Shown here: piece after piece, positions 7,225 to 12,912 of the stretch
How the letters are laid out: every line of letters starts with the position of its first letter
How positions within the stretch are numbered: the first letter of the stretch is position 1
Source of the DNA: an uncultured Bacteroidota bacterium
GTDB taxonomy: Bacteria > Bacteroidota > Bacteroidia > Chitinophagales > Chitinophagaceae
Assembly: GCA_903881265.1 (NCBI GenBank)
Contig: CAIRSV010000025.1
Span: 1 to 12,912, forward strand
Direction: 5' to 3'
Length of the DNA stretch: 12,912 nt
Program-made: the position numbers and the translations under genes
The notes under the pieces: generated by a model
What the model was told of the DNA's origin: nothing
Seen by the model: only the letters and a program-made list of their open reading frames with translations
The model's database searches: none

Positions 7225-8865
7225 ATGATTTCTCTTAAAAAAATTACGGCGCATCCGCAGTTGGTCTGGCTCGTGTTTTTTACCTGTTGGCTCACTACAG
7301 CGTTAGTATATTATCCGGCGCATAATGCAATGCTGATTGATGATGGTGTAAATGCGATTCAGGATATTCAGCAACAAGGTTTTAAAGGCTTATTGCATTC
7401 ATATCATTTCGATAGTTTCTATCATGGCTATTATCTTATACTAAATGTTTTGTACGCATTATTCGGGTTGAATGCTACCGGCTGGTTTTTCTTTTTTAGT
7501 CTGATGCATGCATTGAATTGCGCGTTGCTTTACAAGGTAATCTACCGGCTGCTAACGACAAACCGACTCAGTGCTCATCGTTTGGAAATTTCACTCTTCG
7601 CTACGCTGTTCTTCTTGCTGTCACCGTATAATGCCGAGACTATTGTGTGGGCTGCAACCACGCATTATGTGGTAGGATTGAGCATCCTATTCTATTCGAT
7701 GCAATGGCTTGACTCATTTCTATTGAAGCAATCTTCATCCAACGGCTATCTGCTTTTTCTTTTCCTGAATGTCTTTGCGTTGTTCACGTTCGAACTTAAT
7801 TTCCTTTCGCCGTTTATTTATCTGTTGGTGTATGCACTTTACACAAGCAACAAGTGTACCGACATTCGTTTCAATACATTCGTTTCACGCATCGTAGTAC
7901 CTATTGTCCTTGCTATTCTAATTTATCTGATGTTGTTATACATCGATAAAGGAACGCTTATGTTGCACAATGGAAAAGGTGCTACCCTATTGCCGCCTGT
8001 GCAGGAGATTATTTCACAATACGGAAGACATCTATCAAGGCTCTTTTCATTTTCGCAATATGCTAGTATTCAATGGCGCGAACGAGCCTATGCTGCCTGC
8101 GAACATTGGATGATTGTATCGATCATCATTGTTTGTATGCTCACATTTTTTTATTACTGGACAAGAAAAACATCCATCGAGGCTTCACGGTTGTTTCTCT
8201 TTTTTTTCGTCATTGGTTTCATATTTGTTCTGCCTTTTACTCGCGTCTATTTTGTGTATATTTTCAAATACGAAAACATACGTTACACCTATTTTGCGGC
8301 TGCCTTCTTATTTACTGGATTTGTTTTTTTCTTGTTTCAAATCAATCGGTTGATACGTTACATCATCCTCACTGTTTACTTGAGTCTCTGTCTCTTTTTT
8401 ACCATTCAGACAGTCCATGACAAACGAGAAAGCGGTATCGTGTATCATCGTTTTATTGAAAGCTTTCCTGCGACATCTGCAACTACAATATTCCTGCTTA
8501 ATACCCCGTCATTCTGCAACGAATCGTATATGTTCTGGGATCGTTCTCGTTTGCCGATTGCGCTTTCGTGTTATCGACATCTTGATGTTTCAAAGCAATT
8601 GGAACAGGTGCTCTTTTATAATTCAATCAGTGATAAGGATACGTTCAAGGTGAAAAAAATCAATGACAGTTGTTGGACCTTTCAACTCAAAGCCGATGGG
8701 TCGTGGCTAATGGATAATTATATGGGAGCAAGCGATGTTGAAAATGAACGCTATCGTTGTGATGTAGATGAATGGGGCGGATATATACTTCAATTCAAAA
8801 AAAGACTGAATGATGATGAAGATATCATCTATTTCAACGGCCAACATTTTACGTCCATTAAGTAA
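7225..8865 (+). CDS. Polytopic membrane protein, probable GT-C-fold glycosyltransferase-like
   Basis: This 546-residue protein has about ten hydrophobic segments in its first 395 residues, then a mostly soluble C-terminal tail of about 150. The first transmembrane segment (about 13-31) is followed by YYPAHNAMLIDDGV, an Asp-Asp (39-40) in the first outer loop, where GT-C enzymes such as the PMT/ArnT-like group keep acidic catalytic residues. A later segment, LSPYNAETIVWAATTHY, recalls the HPxxxEAVAW motif of TMTC-like membrane mannosyltransferase relatives. The likely role is transfer of sugar from a lipid-phosphate donor at the outer face of the inner membrane; this is inference, with no close family recognised. 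The frame continues upstream to TTG 7189, but that lies within the gcvP terminator, so ATG 7225 is chosen. The following outer-membrane protein gene is 78 bp away on the same strand. Confidence 0.72.
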   Translation: MISLKKITAHPQLVWLVFFTCWLTTALVYYPAHNAMLIDDGVNAIQDIQQQGFKGLLHSYHFDSFYHGYYLILNVLYALFGLNATGWFFFFSLMHALNCALLYKVIYRLLTTNRLSAHRLEISLFATLFFLLSPYNAETIVWAATTHYVVGLSILFYSMQWLDSFLLKQSSSNGYLLFLFLNVFALFTFELNFLSPFIYLLVYALYTSNKCTDIRFNTFVSRIVVPIVLAILIYLMLLYIDKGTLMLHNGKGATLLPPVQEIISQYGRHLSRLFSFSQYASIQWRERAYAACEHWMIVSIIIVCMLTFFYYWTRKTSIEASRLFLFFFVIGFIFVLPFTRVYFVYIFKYENIRYTYFAAAFLFTGFVFFLFQINRLIRYIILTVYLSLCLFFTIQTVHDKRESGIVYHRFIESFPATSATTIFLLNTPSFCNESYMFWDRSRLPIALSCYRHLDVSKQLEQVLFYNSISDKDTFKVKKINDSCWTFQLKADGSWLMDNYMGASDVENERYRCDVDEWGGYILQFKKRLNDDEDIIYFNGQHFTSIK

Positions 8866-8917
8866 GTGCTATACACAGTCTGATTTCTAATTGCTCAATC
8901 GCATCAGCAAAAAGAAG

Positions 8918-8925
8918 TACTTTAG
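8918..8925 (+). promoter_or_regulatory. Weak candidate -7 box before the outer-membrane protein gene
   Basis: TACTTTAG resembles TAnnTTTG (six of eight positions) and ends 18 nt before ATG 8944. No -33 element is apparent. Readthrough from the membrane-protein gene upstream is equally possible. Confidence 0.2.
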
Positions 8926-8943
8926 CATCGCTAATCATTTCTT

Positions 8944-10635
8944 ATGCGACGAATTCTATGTGTCTTTTTACTCGCGTGTGCAAGCTGTGCGTCTTTTGCG
9001 CAATCAACGTTTTTGAACCGACGTGCGGATAGTTATTATCTACTTGACTATTATGATGTCTTACAAGGACGAAATTCAGACACCTTGCACACGGCTATGC
9101 ATCCAGTTTCACAACAAGATGCGATTCGCTTTTTAGAACAGTATGAAACCAAGAATGGGTCGCACCTTTCTACTATCGATACGTGGGATATCCGGCATAT
9201 CATTTCAAAAAATGGCGAATGGGCCAACGATGGTGACGGCGCTATCGATTCAAAGCAACCTGTCCTAAAAACGATTTACGCCAAACAATCCGACTTCTTT
9301 CATCAGTATAAAAATGATTATTCTATTGTCTTCAATCCTATCATCTATTATCAACAATCGATGGAAAGTAATAACATCTCGCGTGCCAATGTTTTCTTGA
9401 ATTCAAAGGGTATTGAAGTCAGAGGTACTATAGGCAAACGACTTAGTTTTTATTCGACCTTCACCGACAATCAAGAACGCGGTCCTCAGAGTCATAGGCA
9501 ATATGTGGCTTCACATCAGGCTGTACCTGGCGCTACGTATTATAAAGATTTTAAGATCGACAAACCAGGTATGGCGCAAGACTATCTATATGCTGCCGGT
9601 TATTTTAATGCAAGTTTGTTAAAAGAAAAAGTGAATGTTTCTTTCGGTAGTAGTCGCTTTCAAATTGGCGATGGGTATCGTAGTTTGTTCCTGAGTGATT
9701 TCGGAAGTAACTATCTTTTTCTTCGATTAAATACGCGTCTAGGCAAATTTAATTATCAGAATTTATTTATGGAGCTGACACCGCAATATACACGAGGTGC
9801 TGACAAACTCTTGCCACGAAAATATGCAGCCATCCATCATCTCAGTATCAATCTCAAACCATGGCTCAATGTAGGCTTGTATGAAAGTGTGGTGTATGGT
9901 CGAAACGATTTTTTTGATTTTCAATATTTGAATCCTATCATTTTCTATCGCAGTGTCGAACAGACGAAAGGCAGTCCGGATAATTCTATGATGGGGATGA
10001 ATTTCAAAATCAATACCAAATTCAAAACAGTACTATACGGACAAGTATTATTAGATGAATTTAATTTTTCTAAGATTAAAGACAACAACGGATGGTGGGG
10101 AAATAAATACGGACTACAACTTGGTTTGAAAATCGCCGAGCCCTTTGGTATCAAGCAATTGTTGATACAACCTGAATTGAATATCATCAGGCCGTTTACC
10201 TATAGCTACAAAGATTCGGTAGCTGAGTTTTCGCATTACAATCAATCATTGGGTCATCCTTATGGCGCCAATTTGATGGAGTTGAGTTTGAATATTCATT
10301 ATAAAGCCAGTAAAAAAATAGGCCTCACCTTATGTTCATTTTATAATAAACAAGGTCGTGATACGGCTTCGAATGTAACCTTCGGTGGAAATATTTTCAG
10401 TTCGTACAACAATCCTCATCCTGAATTCGGCATTCAAATGTTCAATGGATTTTCATCCGAGGTTATCTATACCAACCTCAATGCATCGTATGAAATCAAA
10501 GACAATTTCTTTTTTGATATCAGCGCAGGTTATCGAAGTGAGCTAGCTTCACATCGATCGAATCCAACATTCAAAAGCACCATCCTATCGGTTGGTCTTC
10601 GATTGAATGCAGTTAGACGACAATATGATTATTGA
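8944..10635 (+). CDS. Outer-membrane beta-barrel protein, RemB/Wzi-like
   Basis: This 563-residue exported protein begins with a signal peptide ending ASFAQ near residue 20. LLAC at residues 9-12 also resembles a lipobox, but the hydrophobic core before that Cys is short, so ordinary signal peptidase I cleavage is preferred. The mature part has alternating short amphipathic strands rich in Tyr, Phe and Asn and ends in a strand-like C-terminus, typical of an outer-membrane barrel. GDGYRSLFLSDFGSNYLFLRLNTR, FDFQYLNPIIFYRSVEQ and YGQVLLDEFNFSK resemble a conserved Bacteroidota group annotated either as gliding-motility protein RemB or as capsule-assembly Wzi-family. RemB has been linked to gliding in Flavobacterium and Wzi anchors capsule in Enterobacteria; neither role can be assigned here. 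Its neighbour, the GT-C-like protein, is consistent with a surface-glycan context. A hairpin and repeat region follow the stop. Confidence 0.75.
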   Translation: MRRILCVFLLACASCASFAQSTFLNRRADSYYLLDYYDVLQGRNSDTLHTAMHPVSQQDAIRFLEQYETKNGSHLSTIDTWDIRHIISKNGEWANDGDGAIDSKQPVLKTIYAKQSDFFHQYKNDYSIVFNPIIYYQQSMESNNISRANVFLNSKGIEVRGTIGKRLSFYSTFTDNQERGPQSHRQYVASHQAVPGATYYKDFKIDKPGMAQDYLYAAGYFNASLLKEKVNVSFGSSRFQIGDGYRSLFLSDFGSNYLFLRLNTRLGKFNYQNLFMELTPQYTRGADKLLPRKYAAIHHLSINLKPWLNVGLYESVVYGRNDFFDFQYLNPIIFYRSVEQTKGSPDNSMMGMNFKINTKFKTVLYGQVLLDEFNFSKIKDNNGWWGNKYGLQLGLKIAEPFGIKQLLIQPELNIIRPFTYSYKDSVAEFSHYNQSLGHPYGANLMELSLNIHYKASKKIGLTLCSFYNKQGRDTASNVTFGGNIFSSYNNPHPEFGIQMFNGFSSEVIYTNLNASYEIKDNFFFDISAGYRSELASHRSNPTFKSTILSVGLRLNAVRRQYDY

Positions 10636-10640
10636 TTTAT

Positions 10641-10711
10641 AGGCGCAAGGGATAAGTAGTAAGGCATAAGTAAAAAGGCGTAAGAGTAAAGTGAATTACG
10701 TCTTACGCCTT
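10641..10711. repeat. Cluster of degenerate GGCGTAAG-type repeats
   Basis: Just after the outer-membrane protein stop, variants of the same word recur: GGCGCAAGG (from 10642), AAGGCATAAG (10661), AAGGCGTAAG (10675) and the inverted copy CTTACGCCTT (10702). A further inverted copy, CTTATGACTTACGCCTA, lies at 10864-10880 and overlaps the sodA stop codon. The interval between them holds the cloverleaf-like element, so the repeats may mark the ends of an inserted or amplified unit. Confidence 0.55.
10672..10711 (-). terminator. Hairpin with T-run on the minus strand, possible distal sodA terminator
   Basis: AAGGCGTAAGA (10675-10685) pairs with TCTTACGCCTT (10701-10711). An inner GTAA/TTAC pairing (10686-10689 with 10696-10699, one bulged G at 10700) extends the stem to 15 bp over a 6-nt loop. 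Read on the minus strand it is followed by TTTTTA, the shape of an intrinsic terminator, about 165 nt beyond the sodA stop. On the plus strand it lies about 40 nt after the outer-membrane gene but has a poorer T-run. Confidence 0.5.
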
Positions 10712-10739
10712 ATTGAGGTAAACTAAAATGTTGTGTATT

Positions 10740-10820
10740 GCGGCAACGAAAAGCCCGGACCACGCGCTTTGGCGTGGGAGCCCCGATGAATTCGGGGAAA
10801 GTGAAAAGCGTGTGTGCCGC
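10740..10820. repeat. Cloverleaf-like palindromic intergenic element (REP-like)
   Basis: A closing stem GCGGCA (10740-10745) with TGCCGC (10815-10820) encloses two adjacent hairpins: CCACGC/GCGTGG (10760-10765 with 10772-10777, loop GCTTTG) and CCCCGA/TCGGGG (10781-10786 with 10792-10797, loop TGAAT). The element is clearly more GC-rich than its surroundings and carries no credible gene. The architecture suggests a dispersed palindromic repeat or a structured RNA. From general familiarity, similar AGCCCCGAT-containing intergenic blocks recur in Bacteroidota genomes, but a copy number cannot be established from one window. Confidence 0.5.
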
Positions 10821-10877
10821 CCAAAGGATATACGCTATCTATTTTTAAATCCTAGCTGCATTCCTTATGACTTACGC

Positions 10878-11492
10878 CTACTTTCCAATTGCGTCTTCAT
10901 AACGCTTTAGAACTTCAGCCCAGTTGACTACATTCCAAAATGCTGCGAGATAATCGGCTCTGCGATTTTGGTAATGTAAATAATATGCATGTTCCCAAAC
11001 ATCCACACAAAGAATCGGAGTGCCTTTGCATTCAGAAAGATCCATGGTCGGATTGTCTTGATTTGGAGAAGAGCAAACACAAAGAGAATGATCCGCTTTC
11101 ACACAAAGCCACGCCCAACCGCTTCCGAAACGGGTCATACCGGCATTCGCAAAATCAGCTTTGAATTTATCAAGACCGCCTAATTCTTTTTCGATAGCGT
11201 CTGCAATTTTTCCTGTAGGTTGACCGCCACCATTGGGTGATAATAATTGCCAAAAAAGAGAATGATTAAAATGCCCGCCACCATTGTTGCGAACAGCCAT
11301 TGGCAATGTTGACATAGTTGCCATCAATTCGTCGATGCTCTTATTTTCGTGATCGGTACCGGCTAATGCCTTGTTTAAATTATCGACATACGCCTGATGA
11401 TGTTTGCCATGATGAATTTCCATGGTCATCTGATCGATATGCGGCTCCAATGCGTTATGAGCATATGGTAAAGGGGGTAATGTAAATGACAT
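10878..11492 (-). CDS. sodA: Superoxide dismutase, Mn/Fe family, Mn-type signature
   Basis: This 204-residue cytoplasmic enzyme dismutates superoxide to O2 and H2O2. Metal ligands are all present: His27 (MEIHHGKHH), His77 (GGGHFNHSLFW), and Asp164 and His168 (DVWEHAYYLHYQNRRADY). Gly73 with Gln145 (SPNQDNP) is the residue pair of Mn-type rather than Fe-type enzymes, although cambialistic use cannot be excluded. FGSGWAWL is intact. The frame extends 13 codons upstream to 11531, but a -7 box overlaps that region and ATG 11492 gives the family start MSFTLPPLPY, so the shorter start is used. Unusually, five Cys (130, 138, 140, 155, 162) cluster before the ligand motif. It stands alone between promoter and terminator-like signals, so it is probably monocistronic. 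Confidence 0.96.
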   Translation of the reverse strand: MSFTLPPLPYAHNALEPHIDQMTMEIHHGKHHQAYVDNLNKALAGTDHENKSIDELMATMSTLPMAVRNNGGGHFNHSLFWQLLSPNGGGQPTGKIADAIEKELGGLDKFKADFANAGMTRFGSGWAWLCVKADHSLCVCSSPNQDNPTMDLSECKGTPILCVDVWEHAYYLHYQNRRADYLAAFWNVVNWAEVLKRYEDAIGK

Positions 11493-11513
11493 GATGTTAT
11501 AAATTTTAGAAGC

Positions 11514-11521
11514 CAAAGTTA
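11514..11521 (-). promoter_or_regulatory. sodA: Candidate sodA promoter (-7 box)
   Basis: Minus-strand TAACTTTG is an exact TAnnTTTG match, and TTTC lies about 20 nt upstream as a near match to the -33 TTTG. The transcript would start near 11507, about 15 nt before ATG 11492. Confidence 0.5.
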
Positions 11522-11603
11522 ACACACACAAAGCAGTAAATAAGAAATTCGCCGGTTGATTCTAGAAATAAGACATCCAAAAAACAACAGTTGATATTCG
11601 GTG

Positions 11604-12713
11604 TTAGGAAAGGGATTGAACTGCTTTATCGGCAATTTGTTGCCACGAATACATAGTGTAAAAACTGCTGTTGTTATTCAATATGTCCCTTGTTGTCATC
11701 ATCATAATACCTCGACTGTAGGCTTGCCAATCCTTATCGGATACGACTAACAAGCGTCCTTCTGTGCAAGCAGGATCAACACCGATAGCGCCATTGCTAG
11801 AAGACACACATTTTTTTCCAAAGCCTAAAGCCTCAACCAACTTGGTTTTAATACCGCCTCCATCTTGCAATGGGTTGATAAAAATATCGCAGCCTTTGAA
11901 ATACAAATCAATATCATCGACAAAACCAGCGTAGATAATATTCTTATCTAGGTAATCCTTCAGTCCGTTCATTTCTGGTGGAAGGCCTTTTCCGCAAATC
12001 AGTATTTTATACGAAAGCGTTTCGTTCAACAACAAAGGATTGATCTCTTGTACAATTGATTTGAGGGCATCCAAATTTGGTTTGTAACTCAATGTGCCAT
12101 TGAACAGCAAAATTGTTTCTTCATCCCCAATACCATACATCGTTTGCAATTGATTGCGGCAAGCCAATATTTCTTTTTCTTCAGGTAAGGTATTTGCCTC
12201 GATACCATATGGAATTGTAAAACAATGTTCAGGCTTCAACTGAAAATAAAGCTGCGCATACTGCTTGTCCTCATTGGTTTTGAACCATACACAATCGGCT
12301 TGTCGATACGCACATCGTTCATAATACCACAATATTTTCCACCACCATTTTCCGATACTTTTAAACCGCTCACTTTCGATATTATGCGAGTGCACAATAA
12401 TTTTTTTTGATGTCAGCAAACTGAATAAAAATATAAGCCACGCATAATACGGATGCTCAAACAGTATGTGTGTTCGATTGGTTTGATTTGCCAACCTGTT
12501 TATCTTGAAAAAAAGAAAGGGATTGATATAGCGTGTCTGTGCATTTGAAAGCTGCGTGTAAATCACATACGTTTCGGTTGGATCATTTTCTTTAACCGTT
12601 AAACAATTGAGCGATACCAACTGTGAAAGGTATTTATAAAACAAGGCAATACCTTTCTGTCCGCCCATCACAGCCGGAAAGACCTTATAAGGAACGATCG
12701 ATAGTATTCGCAT
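11604..12713 (-). CDS. GT4-type (GT-B fold) glycosyltransferase
   Basis: This 369-residue protein probably transfers a sugar from an activated nucleotide donor in surface-glycan assembly. The N-terminal domain opens with MRILSIVPYKVFPAVMGGQKG, a Rossmann strand followed by a Gly-Gly acceptor-loop motif, and later HSHNIESERFKSIG. The linker region has IPYGIEAN, and the C-terminal donor domain has LLFNGTLSYKPNLDAL, YKILICGKG, VDDIDLYFKGCDIFINPL and DGGGIKTKLVEALGFGKKCVSS (from about 284), the nucleotide-sugar-binding motif with its conserved acidic residue. No signal peptide or transmembrane anchor is evident. The open frame reaches GTG 12734, but the promoter-like box at 12739-12746 would put the transcript start near that codon and ATG 12713 gives the family start. 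Specificity is unknown. The gene to its right is a probable SGNH hydrolase on the same strand, which suggests the edge of a polysaccharide locus. Confidence 0.88.
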   Translation of the reverse strand: MRILSIVPYKVFPAVMGGQKGIALFYKYLSQLVSLNCLTVKENDPTETYVIYTQLSNAQTRYINPFLFFKINRLANQTNRTHILFEHPYYAWLIFLFSLLTSKKIIVHSHNIESERFKSIGKWWWKILWYYERCAYRQADCVWFKTNEDKQYAQLYFQLKPEHCFTIPYGIEANTLPEEKEILACRNQLQTMYGIGDEETILLFNGTLSYKPNLDALKSIVQEINPLLLNETLSYKILICGKGLPPEMNGLKDYLDKNIIYAGFVDDIDLYFKGCDIFINPLQDGGGIKTKLVEALGFGKKCVSSSNGAIGVDPACTEGRLLVVSDKDWQAYSRGIMMMTTRDILNNNSSFYTMYSWQQIADKAVQSLS

Positions 12714-12738
12714 CGAATTATTGTTTGTATTCACCGGA

Positions 12739-12746
12739 TAAAGATA
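12739..12746 (-). promoter_or_regulatory. Candidate -7 box for the glycosyltransferase gene
   Basis: Minus-strand TATCTTTA matches seven of eight positions of TAnnTTTG, with an expected transcript start near 12732. No clear -33 element is seen, and cotranscription with the gene to the right (83 bp from its stop to ATG 12713) is also possible. Confidence 0.25.
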
Positions 12747-12795
12747 CTATGTCTTGCCTAACTTACATTCAATTGCACCTTTTACAAACATGCGT

Positions 12796-12912
12796 TTAGT
12801 TAGTTTGTGCATGTGACATTGAAATATGCTCAGCGATTTTTTTTGAAAAGATAGCAGCACCATCCTTGTTGAGATGCAATTCGTCATAAAACAAAGTTGC
12901 ATTATTTGTAAA
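12796..12912 (-). CDS. C-terminal end of a probable SGNH/GDSL-fold hydrolase
   Basis: An open frame enters from the right edge and ends at TAA 12796-12798, giving 38 residues. It contains FYDELHLNKDGAAIFSKKIAEHI. The D-x-x-H arrangement (Asp-Glu-Leu-His) followed by LNKDGA is the C-terminal catalytic Asp-His block of SGNH hydrolases and of related acyl/acetyl-transfer proteins in polysaccharide loci. Only this tail is present, so the subfamily, the length and the catalytic Ser block cannot be seen. Its stop is 83 bp upstream of the glycosyltransferase start on the same strand. Confidence 0.65.
   Translation of the reverse strand, partial: FTNNATLFYDELHLNKDGAAIFSKKIAEHISMSHAQTN

Noticed and set aside
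8073..8653. Overlapping frames of about 80-115 codons on the plus strand inside the membrane-protein gene
   Set aside because: They lie wholly within the GT-C-like gene in other frames and show no family motifs; they are shadow frames in T-rich membrane-coding DNA.
10728..10910. 60-codon plus-strand open frame beginning MLCIAATKSPDHAL
   Set aside because: It runs through the palindromic hairpins and into the antisense of the sodA 3' end, and its composition is dictated by the repeat. It is best read as a spurious frame within the repeat element.
12714..12734. GTG-initiated 7-codon extension of the glycosyltransferase
   Set aside because: The family begins at MRILSIVPYKVF, and the candidate transcript start falls close to this GTG.
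1..12912. CRISPR arrays, tRNA or rRNA genes, transposases, phage or defence genes
   Set aside because: No spaced identical repeats, tRNA-like cloverleaf with a CCA-proximal stem, or recognisable transposase, integrase or nuclease coding sequence was found on either strand.

Overview
The window looks like chromosomal DNA from a member of the Bacteroidota, probably a Chitinophagales- or Sphingobacteriales-like lineage. This rests on moderate-to-low GC, start codons without clear Shine-Dalgarno sequences, several upstream TAnnTTTG-type boxes (the Bacteroidota -7 promoter element), exported proteins whose signal peptides end in Ala-Gln, and an outer-membrane protein resembling the RemB/Wzi-like group common in this phylum. 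The exact taxon cannot be fixed from the sequence alone.

Layout. Positions 1-2654 form a minus-strand operon read right to left: a sugar-1-phosphate nucleotidyltransferase, a nitronate monooxygenase/FabK-type flavoprotein 2 bp later, and the N-terminal 214 residues of a Wza-like polysaccharide export protein that runs off the left edge. A 131-bp divergent control region separates it from plus-strand glyA (serine hydroxymethyltransferase), followed by plus-strand gcvP (single-chain glycine decarboxylase). Each of these has its own hairpin downstream, and the one after gcvP is a very strong intrinsic terminator. Next, also on the plus strand, come a polytopic GT-C-like membrane protein and a RemB/Wzi-like outer-membrane beta-barrel protein. 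A 242-bp gene-free interval then holds degenerate GGCGTAAG repeats, hairpins and a cloverleaf-like palindromic element. From there to the right edge everything is on the minus strand: sodA (Mn-type superoxide dismutase), a GT4-type glycosyltransferase, and the last 38 codons of a probable SGNH-fold hydrolase entering from the right edge.

How the genes fit together. Two themes interleave. The first is one-carbon/glycine metabolism: GlyA and the P-protein act on the same glycine/serine/methylene-tetrahydrofolate node. The second is the cell surface: nucleotide-sugar formation, two glycosyltransferase-like proteins, an export protein, an outer-membrane protein and an SGNH hydrolase. sodA is an oxidative-stress housekeeping gene.

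No tRNA, rRNA, CRISPR array, transposase, phage gene or defence system is visible. I see no clearly novel multi-gene system. The least explained sequence is the structured repeat element between the outer-membrane protein gene and sodA. Several genes have longer open frames beginning at GTG, TTG or an upstream ATG, but family alignments and promoter-like boxes favour the shorter starts used here.
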